Of a stretch of DNA of 64,000 nt, positions 52,017 through 62,639 are shown in pieces. Each line of letters starts with the position of its first letter. Position 1 is the first letter of the stretch. The translations under genes and the position numbers were made by a program. The notes below the pieces were generated by a model. That model did not search any database. It saw nothing but the letters and a program-made list of their open reading frames with translations, and was not told where the DNA came from. Source of the stretch: Mesostigma viride (taxonomy: Eukaryota > Streptophyta > Mesostigmatophyceae > Mesostigmatales > Mesostigmataceae); assembly GCA_009746045.1 (NCBI GenBank), contig RPFO01000076.1, positions 4,041,420-4,105,419 of the forward strand, in the 5' to 3' direction.

Positions 52017-55000
52017 CTAGCTACATCATCCCCTGTAAATAGTCAATCACCCCTTGGGGAAGGTGTGCTGGATGTACATAAGGACGGGGGTGTGCCCCTT
52101 GTGCAGCACCAAGGGTGTAAAGATGTTGTTCTTCCACTGGATTGCAATAACAATGCTGCAGCTGAATTCCCTATGCCTCATGCAGGTGGTGGGTCTCCAG
52201 CAGGTGCTGGCCTGGAGGGCCAAGGGACCTTGCTGGAAGGGCCTGGAGCGGTCCAGGGTGCAGGGCCTGACTTGGGGCGTCAGGACGGCCTGCAGGGAAG
52301 CCCTGGAACCTCAGGAGTGGATCATGTGTCCCCACACACGGTTCAGACGTCTCGCCAGGTCAGTACTGACAGAGTGCTGAGCTATGCTGAGGCTGGCCAT
52401 AGATTGCATCATATGTTTGGGCATTCTGGGCAGGCAGCAATGTTTGCTTGGAAGCTAGGTAGGGAGCCTTTGTGGGAGGCTGCCAGGCTGCTGCTGAGAA
52501 CTGTGGTTGCCAGGAGAATGCTGTTCACCCACCTCAGTCCCATGCTAGGGAGCCTGCTAGGGAGCGTGGCGACATCCAGATGGATATCCAGCATATCAGG
52601 GGCTTGTATATATTGGTGGGGTGGACAGGTTCAGCAGATACAGGCTGATAGACGTTCTGCCTGGTATGCAGGAGCACCACTTGTTGTTGGGTATGAAGGC
52701 CCTGATCCCAGGCTTTGGGGTGTGCAAGAGTGTGCAGGCAGACTTGCAGTTTGACTGTTTGCTCAAGCATCAGGACCAGCTGCCTTGTAAGCTGGTAGTA
52801 GTCCCCAGGGAGAGTCATGGGCAGCAAGGGGCTGTAGAGAGATCCATACGTGAAGTGAAGACAGTGGTGCTAGCAGCAGAGTCAGTGCCACTTGTGGCAT
52901 CTGCCTTAGAGAGGGCAGCCTGGTGTAAGGGGATAGAAGAGCAGCTGAACCACAGGGTTAACTATTACTTTGATGGTGTGGCTGTCTCTCCCCTGGCCCT
53001 GCAGTATAGCTTGTTACCTGAGAACGTGGTGCAGGCCAGTCTTAGGAAGGCAGATAGGTTATTTGCCCAGCTGAGACGTAAGGACAAGAACTGGAATGTG
53101 CTGAGGCCTCAGGTGGGGCTGAAGGTCAGGATGTGGAAGGAACCATCTATTCCAGGCAAGCGGGGGAAGTGGCAGGATGGGGTTGTCACTCGTGTGGAAG
53201 AAGCTAACAGATCTTGCCTGGTGGCTTTGGAAAAGGATCCAAGGCACGTGTACAGGTTGTCCTGGGCTCATGTCAAGGAAAGAAGGCCACATGCAATCTG
53301 GCCTGCAGACGGGCCAGGCCCTCCCAGCTGGGTTGAGGAGCCAGGCCAGAGCCAGGCAGCAGCAGCTAACAATCCTCTGGTGGTGGATGATGGTCTGTCC
53401 CTGCTGGAAGATGACGAGCAGGAGGAGGCTGCTGAAGCAACTGTCACAAGGCCAGAGGGGACGGGGCAGCCACCTAAGGCCCGGGGGCCTCTCATGGCGG
53501 ACGTCATCCGAGCACTCATGCGCAGCAAACATGATCCCAAGGTATCCAAGCTCACGGGGTGGGGGTCGTGCTGGGCAGCTACAATGGAGGTAGATACCAA
53601 CTCACAGGTGTCTGTCATCAGGGAAGAGGATGCTGTAGGCTTACAGATGTCCCATCCCAGTTGCCTTGCTGTGTCTGATTTCTCAGGAAAGGTGTCCATG
53701 AAGATCCTTGGGGAAGTGAGTGTGCCTATCTTAGGGGTGCCCACCACGTTCTGTGTGGTAGAGGGCTATCAGGGGCCTGCCATTCTGGGTCAGAACTTCT
53801 TGTGCATGCCAGGGGTTACTTTGACCTCTGATGAGTTGGCACTAGAAGGCAGGGGCAGCCTCCCCCTTGAAAGATATCACTATTCCCAGGGTCTTGCAGT
53901 GGCGGTAAGGCTGTTAGGAGTCAGCCAGCTGAGGGTCCTCAAGGTCAGGAGCCCATAGCTGAGGACCTGTTGATAATCCCAACCACCTTTGATCCACGGC
54001 AGTTAGGGGTAAACAGGTACCAGATAGCTGCTCACAGTCCTATTCCCTGGCGCCAGCTAGTCGAGATGATGCAGAGCCCCAAGATGGCTAAGGCATGGAC
54101 TCTTGGCTTTGTTGCTTCTGGGCATGAGTGGATAGTTTCCAACTGTGCAGAACCTGTGGATGAGCTGCCAGAAGTTCACCAGCTGCTCAGATTGATGTTT
54201 GTCCTCAAGCTCAAGGAGGTAGATGGTGTCCAGGTGCCACATGTCAGACCAGTTGTAACCGAGTATCATGGCACTGGCCAGTTGTTAGATGAGGAGCTCT
54301 ATACTCCAGGGATGCTGCATGACACGTGGAGGATTCTGCTGTGTATATTTCTGTCTTTTCTGGTTAAGGGTGTGCCCTATAGCTCTGTGCTGATTGATTT
54401 CAAGAGGGCTTTTCTCAAGGGTGACCAAGATCAGGCTAGGCAGACTTGGAGAGATATCCCTCCTTTCTTTGTGACTGTACCTGCTGTATGGAGAGCAGAG
54501 ATAAAGGCCAGGTACCTGAGAATTCTGAAAGGGTTGGAAGGTCTCAGGTCCAGTCCCATTATCTGGAGAAAGAGCCTAGAGAAATTCTTGAAGAATACTT
54601 GTGGGTTTTCTGTGTCTCCAGTGGATCCCTGTTTGTTCCAAGGGTCCCACAATGGCCTTCCTGTCTTTGCCTCACTGCATGGTGATGACCTGCATCTCAT
54701 AGGTCCACCAGACTGGGTTGAGGCTGTCTTGGCTAAGATCCAGAAGCGGTTTGAGCTGGGTAAGATACAGCACATGGTGGAGAATGAGCCTATGGTCTTC
54801 TGTGGCATGCAGGCTACGTTGTTCCAAGCCAAGGGCTCGTGGTTCATCAGGATGGAGGGTGGTAAGGACTACCCACAGCAGATTGTAGATGCATTGCAGG
54901 AGCCCATCACGCAGGCTAGGTGTGCTACCATCAGGGGCATGCTGGCATGGCTTGCAAGTATATGTGCCCCTGACTTGCTGGTTCTGAGTCGACTTACTGA

Positions 55001-55586
55001 TTCCCAGCTGGTTGAGGTGGGTGCTGAGAGTGTGGTGCAGGCTGTCATGATGTCTCCCCCTCTCATACTGGGTCCTGTGGATTTGTACAAGCCCCTTGAC
55101 ATGGTTCTCTATGTGGACAGTTCTATGGATAATAGGAAGGTCACAGAGGTCAGGGGCAGGGCAGCAGCATTAGTTACCCTGGAGCAAGATCACACCTCAC
55201 TTGTTACCTGGTACAGTCGGTTGCAGAACAGGGTTACACCCAGCAGTGATATTGCTGAGTGCAGGGCAATCTGTGAAGGGCTGCATACTGCTCTTTACTT
55301 GAGGGAGCTCTTCTACCAGCTATGTCAAGTGGCTTCCTGTAGGTTGCAGCTGCACACACTGGTGAGGACTGATAGCATGGGCATGGTGCAATTTGTGCAC
55401 AGGCAGCTGGCCAGGAGCAGGGACCTTGACTACTTGTTGCTCAAGGAGATGTCCTACCTAGCTCACATTGAACATGTGCCTGGTGTGGACAACCCTGCAG
55501 ATGCCCTCACCAAGCTGGAGGAGAAGGCGGAGAGGCAGTACCCCCTGCTCCGTGGGCTCATGGACCCCTTACACGGGCGGCCATAG
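52017..55586 (+). pseudogene. Copia pol: integrase - protease-like - RT - RNase H, copy C
   Basis: Same frame as the gag TGA. Integrase 52,370-53,330 with one-base losses near 52,482 and 52,618, then intact: VQADLQFD, ESHGQQGAVERSIREVK. Protease-like MEVDTNSQVSVI at about 53,586 and AILGQNFLCMPG near 53,790. A one-base loss near 53,908. The RT-RNase H frame then runs 53,970-55,586: VLIDFKRAFLKGD, LHGDDLHLIG (54,677), YVDSSMDNRK, DIAECRAICEGLHT, DNPADALTK, ending LHGRP-stop. The protease lies between integrase and RT. Confidence 0.9.
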
Positions 55587-56597
55587 AGACCAGGCCTTGC
55601 TTCAGCTTGGGTGTCCCCAGTGGGCTGCTTGACCAAAGTACCAAGTGGTGACTGGTGCTTACTGGTTGACAGCCGGTCCTTCAGGGTTAGGTACACCCTC
55701 CTGGACAGGAGTTGGTGTGGAATGTCACTCCTACCAGCTGAGAATCATGCCTGGCCCTCCCCATGGGGTTCAGAAGAGTCGCCAGGACTTAAGTCGACGC
55801 CTTTGGCCTCAAACAGTTAGGCCATGCAAGGGCAACCCGAATGCTGGTTCTTACAGGTTGCTGTATATATGTTTTCTAGTGCTTGTTTCCAACCTGTTGC
55901 TAATAAAGAACCTGGTTGTGTGACCATGTGGAACATGGTTGCCAGGGAGCCACATTCTGGGTTATATATTGCTTGAATAAAACATAACCATGTCATGTCA
56001 TTCTCATGTTGTTCTCATGGTTGTAATGTTTCTCTTGTGTGAAGTTCCAGGTCACCTATAAACCTGGAGGTTGGGGTGGGGTTCAATTCCCCAGCAGAGC
56101 CACAGCCTGGCATGAGTGATTCCTGGGCTTAACACCCAGTGAAGACATGGGCTCCCCAATAAGGCAGTATTGTGTAGGTGCTACCTGAGTCTCTTTGAGC
56201 ATAAAAGGGAAAGGCTGGCCAAGGCGGGCGCCATAAGAACGGGCGCCTGTGATAACTGTGAAAGATCAGGAACTCACAATAATACGTTCTTGGCATCCTT
56301 TAATCCCAGCCATTGGACTAGGTAATGTGCCTTGACTTTAATCTAACACCAAGTTCCCAAGGAAAGGTTGGGAGCTGACCAAGGGGTCAGGGGATAACCT
56401 GGGGTGACCTCTGATTCACTGGCCAGTACACCTAGCCTGGTCCAAGGGCGTATATGTTGTTTCCCAAAAGGAGGCAGGACCCTGGGCCCTATCAGGTCTG
56501 ATCAACCCCAAGGGACCAAGCGGTCTGTGGCTGAGTGGGCACAAGCAAGGTTAGGCTTGTTTCAAGCTGGTCCAGCTCCAAAAGAAGAAAGGGTTGG
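55587..56597 (+). other. 3' region of copia C with tRNA-like T-arm and PBS-complementary stretch
   Basis: TGGGGTTCAATTCCCCA T-arm-like hairpin near 56,076-56,092, GGGCGCC blocks at 56,226-56,247, AATAAA signals near 55,903 and 55,976. CAATAATACG at 56,277-56,286 is complementary to CGTATTATTG after the 5' LTR. It ends in the purine-rich AAAAGAAGAAAGGGTTGG just before the 3' LTR. Confidence 0.65.
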
Positions 56598-57241
56598 AGT
56601 TAGCATTTTGGGCAACCAATATGCTAAGTGGATGCAGTTTGGAAAGACCTTTCCAACGCCGTGCTGACCGCCTGAAACAGACAAGGGACGAGAAAGATAT
56701 CAAGTCCCGAAGTCCTAGCCATCCGTGGCCGACTAGGGTGCAGTCCTCTGGCATAGTGGACAGGACACGTGGCAGGCCGTGCCTGCACAGGCTTAGCCTG
56801 ATTATCACGTGACTGTGGTCCACGTAGATCAGAGGAGCAGCAGCCTGTGACTGGTGGAATACTGGAGCTGGCACAGGTCTGCAAGGATACTAGGCCTTGC
56901 AGGCTTGTGACAGGTCCTGTACTTCCTAGGTTGCAGAGTCTAGGCAAATCCAGTTCGTCCTGGCTCTGCACTGATGCCAGTGGACGTTGAGGATTTGCTT
57001 GCACGCCTGCACGTGCCTCGTCACACCGATGGGAACGAGGAACAACGCAAGGATATAGCTTGGTCATGGGGGATGACCAGCTATCTCGAAAAGCACGAAC
57101 CGTGGGTGCCACCTTGGTCGTGGAAGTGCCCATTGTGGTCGTGGCCTGGTGAACAGATTTAAGGTTGCTGCCTTGCAACATTGGCTAAGACGCGCTGTGA
57201 AAGATCAAGAGCTCACATACGCTGGGGAGCTCTTTCTAACT
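56598..57241 (+). repeat. 3' LTR of copia C
   Basis: 644 bp, AGTTA..TAACT, nearly identical to the 5' LTR. Its right edge abuts CCCTG and the interrupted RT of copy D. Confidence 0.92.
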
Positions 57242-60079
57242 CCCTGCTGTTGGACCAAGGTCGCCTGCATTCCACAAAACACCATGGGCTCATTCTCAAC
57301 CATGTACTGGATCTTACCCAGTTCAAACCGTTTCTGGATCCTGGCCAGAGTCAACTCTTGCCAAGTGGGATGGCCCAGGAGATGCAGATCATCACCATGC
57401 AGGGAGGCAAACGCTGGCAGCCCCTCATAGCTACCCTGAAACAGACAAGGATCAACTGGAGAGACTGAGAGACCACAGACAGACCTGAGGTACTTCTCCA
57501 AGCTCTTCCTCCAGATGATGGGACTCGATCTAAGGCCTTCTACGCCTTTGAGAATCCGCAAATACCTCGTCTTCAGCTCTGCCCTCCACACTGCAGGCAC
57601 CTTAACAAAGAAAGGGGGTATTGTGCGCCAAGTATCCTGTGCTTCCTGCTGATCACCCTTAAGAAAAGCCCTCTTGAAATCTACCAACACAGAGCTATAG
57701 GGTATCCCCTTCTGTAGAAAAGACAAGTAAATGCACAACAAAATCCTCCATGTATCATGCAGCATCCCTGGTGTGTAAAGCTCCTCATCTGCTAACTGTC
57801 CAGTGCCATGGTACTCAGTCACAACTGGTCTGACATGTGGCACCTGCACGCCATCTACCTCCTTGAGCTTGAGGACAAACATCAATCTGAGCAGCTGGTG
57901 ATCCTCAGGGAGGACATCCACAGGCTCTGCACAGTTGGCAACTATCCACTCATGCCCAGAAGCAACAAAGCCAAGAGTCCATGCCTTAGCCATCTTGGGG
58001 CTTTGCATCATCTCCACTAGCTTGCGCCAAGGTACAGGACTCGTTCCTGGGATCTGGTACCTCTGCACACCCAACTCACGTGGGTCAAACGTAGTAGGGA
58101 GGATCAGCAGGTCCCCAGCAATGGGCTCCTTTGTATCAGGACCCTCTGCCTCTAGACCCCTCACAGCCCTTACAGCCACACTAAGACCCTGGGAGTAGCG
58201 ATATCTCTGCAAGGGAAGGCGGCCCTGCCCTTCTAATGCTAGCTCCTCAGAGGATATCCTCACCCCTGGTAAGCACAAGAAGTTCTGACCTAGAATGGCA
58301 GGCCCCTGATACCCTTCAACCACACTGAACGTGGTGGGCACCCCCAGGATAGGCACACTCACTTCTCCCAAGATCTTCATGGACACATTCCCAGAGAAAT
58401 CAGACACAGCTAGGCAGCTAGGGGATGACCACTGCAAGCCTGCAGCATCCTCTACCCTTAGAATGGACACCTGTGAGTTGGTATCCACTTCTAGTGCTGG
58501 TGCCCCACATGACCCCCATCCCGTGAGCTTAGATACCTTGGGATCACGCTTGCTGTTCTGCAGAGCTCGAATGATGTCCGCCATAAGCAGCCCCCTGGAC
58601 TGTGGTGCAGCCCTGGCCACCTCTGGCCTTGTGACAGACGTCTCAGCAGACTCCTGCTCACCCTCATCCATCCAGGACAGACCATAATCCAAGCATGGTG
58701 GGTTAGCATCTGCTGCCTGGCTCTCATCCTGCTCATCTCCCTCCAAGGGAGGATCAGGGCCGTCTTCAGGCCAGATTGCAGTTGGCCTTCTCTCCTTGAC
58801 GTGAGCCCAGGATAGCCTGTACACGTGCTTGGGATTACTCTCCAAAGCCACCAGACAAGAATGGTTAGCTTCCTCAACATGGGTTACCTGCCCATCTTGC
58901 CACTTGCCACGCTTGCCTGGTAATGACGGTTCCTTCCACATCCTGACCCTCAGTCCCACCTGGGGCCTCAGCATTTTCCAACCCTTGTCCTTACGCCTCA
59001 ATCTGGAAAACACCCTGTCTGCCTTCTTCAGGCAGGCTGCCACCACGTCCTGTGATAGCATACCAAACTGCAATGCCAGGGGAGAGACTGCCACACCATC
59101 ATAGTAATAGGTTACCCTGTGGTTAAGCTGCTCCTCAATCCCCTTACACCAAGCTGCTTTCTCTAGAGCTGATGCCACAACAGGCACACTCCTAGCTGCT
59201 AGCACCACTGTTTTTACTTCACGTATAGATCTCTCTACAGCTCCCTGCTGCCCATGGATTCCCTAGGGACCACTACCAACTTACAAGGAAGCTGGTCAGC
59301 CAGCTTGATCAAGCAGTCAAACTGCAAGTCAGCTTGCACCTTGGTGTACACCCCAAAGCCTGGCAACAAAGACTGGAGACCCATCAACAGCTGATGCTCC
59401 TGCATTCCAGGAAGAATGGTCAGCAACCTATATCTGCTAAACCTATCCACCCCCACCAACAGATACATGCCCCTGATGTGTTGGATGTCCACCTGGATAT
59501 CCCCCCGCTCTCTAGCAGGTTCTCTGGCATGGGACTGTGGGAGGCGAACAGCATTCTCCTGACAGACACAATTCTGAGCAGCTGCACTGCAGGCCTCTAG
59601 CAAAGGCTCCTTGCCAATCTTCCAAGCAAACATCTCTGCCTGCTTAGAGTGACCAAAGATATGGTGTAGAGTGTTTCCAGCCTGAGCATAGCTCAACCCC
59701 CTGTCAGCCTGGCTGCACAGAGAGGAACGTGACAAAGACTGTGTGCTTGGGATAGCACGACCCACCTGCTGTTCTCTTGCTCCAGGGACCTCCTCCAAGG
59801 TAGCTCGGCTCCCAGAGCCAGCCCCGGTTCCCACAGAAGCTGCAGGTCCTTCCAGTCTGGCGGCTTGACTCCCAGAGTCAACCCCAACAACTGGAGACCC
59901 TGCACCTGCCACAGGCACAGGGAATTCCACTGCTGCAGCAGCGTTATTGCAATCATTGAGTGGAAGCACCTCATCATTCCCAACCCCTTGCTGCTGCACA
60001 AGAGGGACACCCCCATTACTATGTACAACTGTTCGTCCCACTAGGGGTGATTGACTATTTACAGGGGACAACATTCAAG
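57242..60079 (-). pseudogene. Copia pol 5' part, copy D: integrase - protease-like - most of RT
   Basis: Minus strand. 60,074-59,235: variable N-terminal region, HHIFGHSKQAEMFAWKIGKE, VDIQHIRGMYLLVGVDRFSR, VQADLQFD. A one-base loss near 59,255 precedes the Glu motif; from 59,208 the frame is intact. Then LRRKDKGWKMLRPQVGLRVR, protease-like LEVDTNSQVSIL (58,478-58,489) and AILGQNFLCLPG, RT VLVDFKRAFLKGDQ, LHGDDLHLLG (57,381-57,402), up to ATLVQQQG where copy C enters. It repeats the integrase-protease-RT order in a diverged subfamily. Pol is one nucleotide out of frame with the gag stop here. Confidence 0.9.
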
Positions 60080-61426
60080 TCATGGCTTACCCACCTGGCC
60101 AGAGCCTGCTCCAGCAGACTTGGCCTGGTCTGGGCAGTCACGTCGCCAATGACCCGTCCTGCCACATCCAAAGCACTTGTCATCCTTCCCAGCAGCAGCC
60201 TTCTTCAGGCCACCCTGGTTCTGGCTGCTCTGACTGGCCTGGGTGCCCTGGCCCTGGCTCTTGCCTTGCCCTTGGCCACCCTTGTTCTGCTGACCACCCT
60301 GGTGACCACCAGCCTGCTGCTGACCCTTGCCTTTGGATCCCTGCTGCTGGCCCTTGCCACCCTGGTTACCATTCTGCCTGCGCCTGTTAGCCCTCTGACG
60401 CCTACTAGGTCTGGTTTCTCCCTGAGCACCCTGCCCAGGGGCGTCACCATGGACCTGATGAGCGGAGGCTGAAGGGGCACCAGTCACCTGGATTGCCTTG
60501 CAAGCAGCATTGTCAGATGGACGGATATTGAAAATAACCTTTTGCAAGGCTGGCCACGTCCCATCTGTCTGATCAGCAAACATCCTAGCTGCATTTCTCC
60601 CATCCACACTCAGCCCCATGCGATCCAGGAAGTAATCTGCCACTGCTCTATCAGTCAGATTGAAGCCATGCTTGGCCCCCTTCTCCCTGATGCGTGTGAG
60701 CCGCTGCAGCTCCTCAGCTATTGTGCCCTTGATCTCAAAGGTATCATAGCTGAGCTTATAGTGATTAGTGAGGTTGAGTACCTTATCAGAAAACTCCTGA
60801 CGTAGGCCCTCTAGGAACTGAGACCAAGTCAGCTTGTCCTTGACAGCCTGCCTAGCCTTGTCCCTCACCCTCTCACTTGAATCCCTATTAGTCGTGGATG
60901 TGTGGAATACCTGCACAAGGTTGACAGTGGGATCTACAGAGCATGAAACTAGCTCCATATCCTCCAACCACTTGTCTAGCTCTTCCTGTCCCACAGGAGG
61001 CTTGAGAGGCTTCTGGCCATTCATCACAGCCACAGCACTCATATGAGGTCTAGTCCCAGGCAAAGCACGAGGGTCACTGCCAATGACAGCAGCTCCTACT
61101 GGTGCTAATGGCGCAGGAACATGAGCTGCAGGAACACCAGACGGAGGCACACATGGTCTCTTACCAGGTGCTTGCCGTTCAGCATCATTCTGGCCCTCCC
61201 CCGTCAGCACCACGCCGTCGGTTGGCCACCCTGCACGCTCCTCCCCTTGTGCCACCTCTTTCCTCTTCCGGTTGGACGCCCTCCTGCCATTGACGCCCTC
61301 TGCCGTTGGGATTGCCTGTCCCTCTGGCACGACGTTGGCGGGGCCTCCCGTGTCTGCCCTTGCCTCACCCCCGCCATCCCCCGCTCCGCCCCGCTCCCGC
61401 TGCCGCCCCGCGCGTGTTACGAAGCA
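60080..61426 (-). CDS. Copia gag with CCHC knuckle, copy D
   Basis: One open frame of about 416 codons upstream of TGA at 60,082-60,080. It contains a basic N-terminal part, LDKWLEDMELVSCSVDPTVN, DKLTWSQFLEGLRQEFSDK, VADYFLDRMGLSVDGRNAAR, a Gln/Gly-rich stretch and the knuckle CFGCGRTGHWRRDC. The expected ATG after TCTATA (MLRNTRG, at 61,426) is one base out of frame with the rest, so either an indel or a different start is involved. The best-preserved gag in the window. Confidence 0.8.
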   Translation of the reverse strand, partial: CFVTRAGRQRERGGAGDGGGEARADTGGPANVVPEGQAIPTAEGVNGRRASNRKRKEVAQGEERAGWPTDGVVLTGEGQNDAERQAPGKRPCVPPSGVPAAHVPAPLAPVGAAVIGSDPRALPGTRPHMSAVAVMNGQKPLKPPVGQEELDKWLEDMELVSCSVDPTVNLVQVFHTSTTNRDSSERVRDKARQAVKDKLTWSQFLEGLRQEFSDKVLNLTNHYKLSYDTFEIKGTIAEELQRLTRIREKGAKHGFNLTDRAVADYFLDRMGLSVDGRNAARMFADQTDGTWPALQKVIFNIRPSDNAACKAIQVTGAPSASAHQVHGDAPGQGAQGETRPSRRQRANRRRQNGNQGGKGQQQGSKGKGQQQAGGHQGGQQNKGGQGQGKSQGQGTQASQSSQNQGGLKKAAAGKDDKCFGCGRTGHWRRDCPDQAKSAGAGSGQVGKP

Positions 61427-61488
61427 TTATAGAATACACAGAAAACACACGCAGATATGGCCGCTGGAACCCACTCAGGCTCACGCAC

Positions 61489-62616
61489 TTACTCCAGACG
61501 AGGCCGCCTCCTGGCTTGCACTCGCCTGCCCCTCCTCACGGTCTGGACGCTGCTCAACACCCTCAGCAACCGTGTGGCTGCTGCTGCCTCTGCGACAATC
61601 TGGAGGTCTGGGTTAAACTCTCCCAGCACGCAGGTCACAGGTCGCCCGTCTTCCTTGCGTTCGACTGGATGTTGTGTCTCGCCTGGGTTGCGATGCCAAG
61701 CAAGATTGCGCAACCACCGCTTACCGCCGCCGACAAGCTCGTTCTGCTCGCCTCGGCCGTAACGGTCGTACTCGTGAGTCGCCTCACGAGGGATATGCAG
61801 ATCAGCTCTCTGCCTTGCCTCGTAGGTCTCGGTAGTGCCGTCGCCCTCGTTTATCTGCTGGGCTGAGCGCTTGACGGAGCCCTCTGGCTTGTCAGTCCAC
61901 TCAAAATGGACGTCTTCAGGCGTCTTCTCGACCCCTGCGACAATCTCCACCTCCGGACCCCACGCAGTGGTGGTTTCCGGCCTCGGTGTATCAAGCCTTG
62001 AGTAGACCCCGAAAGGCTGCGTGGTAATATAGAACCTGTCTGCGTACCCTCTCGACTCTTGCAAAAGGACAGCAACAAGATTCTCAATGGTTTGGGCAAA
62101 TACCTCCGCCGTGCTCCAAGGATTTACCGTCTCCCGAGCACGCGCGTTCCGGATGATGTCGGCGTCTGGTACCCCCTCTCCTAGCACTGCTGTCGCCACC
62201 CAGTGGTTGAACAGTCTGGTGCTGCCGAGCGCTGTTGCCACGATCTGGCTAAGCGCCTCCCTGGCTAGGTCGAGACCGGCAAGCGTGATATGGGCGCCCT
62301 GATAAGCGACCTCCACACGATTAGCAGTTTCAGCTAGCGCGTCACGAATGCGCACCAACTCTTCCACCGCCACTCGCCCCGTCTCACCTGGAGAAATCAC
62401 GACGCGAGCCCGTTGTATAATCGGGTCCGCCGCCGCTGGCCTGTTGCCTCCCCCACTCACCGCCACCCACCCCTCTTCTGCCAAGTGCCTCGCTACGTAG
62501 GCCGCTTGCACGAATGTTGGAGCGTTTGCTTGGTTACGGTAGGGGAAAAACGCTTGCGCGTCTCTCTGCTCGTTCGCCTCACCAGCACCGTGGCTGCTTG
62601 ACGATGAACCAGACAT
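61489..62616 (-). CDS. Copia ORF1 (extra 5' ORF, unknown function), copy D, intact
   Basis: 375 codons from ATG 62,616 (MSGSSSSSHGAGEANEQRDA), starting 24 nt after the LTR. Blocks conserved with A, B and C: NAPTFVQAAYVARHLAEEGW, IRDALAETANRVEVAYQGAH, LTLAGLDLAREAL-type helix, RETVNPWSTAEVF, VAVLLQESRGYADR, GVYSRLDTPRP, SAQQINEGDGTTETYEARQR, a basic C terminus. There is no similarity to gag, protease or envelope domains that I know. Conservation in four copies and position before gag suggest a structural or accessory protein; no function is assigned. Confidence 0.8.
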   Translation of the reverse strand: MSGSSSSSHGAGEANEQRDAQAFFPYRNQANAPTFVQAAYVARHLAEEGWVAVSGGGNRPAAADPIIQRARVVISPGETGRVAVEELVRIRDALAETANRVEVAYQGAHITLAGLDLAREALSQIVATALGSTRLFNHWVATAVLGEGVPDADIIRNARARETVNPWSTAEVFAQTIENLVAVLLQESRGYADRFYITTQPFGVYSRLDTPRPETTTAWGPEVEIVAGVEKTPEDVHFEWTDKPEGSVKRSAQQINEGDGTTETYEARQRADLHIPREATHEYDRYGRGEQNELVGGGKRWLRNLAWHRNPGETQHPVERKEDGRPVTCVLGEFNPDLQIVAEAAAATRLLRVLSSVQTVRRGRRVQARRRPRLE

Positions 62617-62639
62617 GAAAGCGTGGAAGCAATAGTACG

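Larger units (their letters stand above)
47457..57241 (+). mobile_element. Copia-type element copy C, full length, nested in copy D
   Basis: CCCTG at 47,452-47,456 and 57,242-57,246 is the target duplication. LTRs 47,457-48,100 and 56,598-57,241 (644 bp each) differ at about two positions by eye (near 47,492 and 48,064), so the insertion is recent. In between: ORF1 (split by palindromic composite 2), gag, pol, 3' region, PPT AAAAGAAGAAAGGGTTGG. ORFs carry a few single-base indels. Confidence 0.93.
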
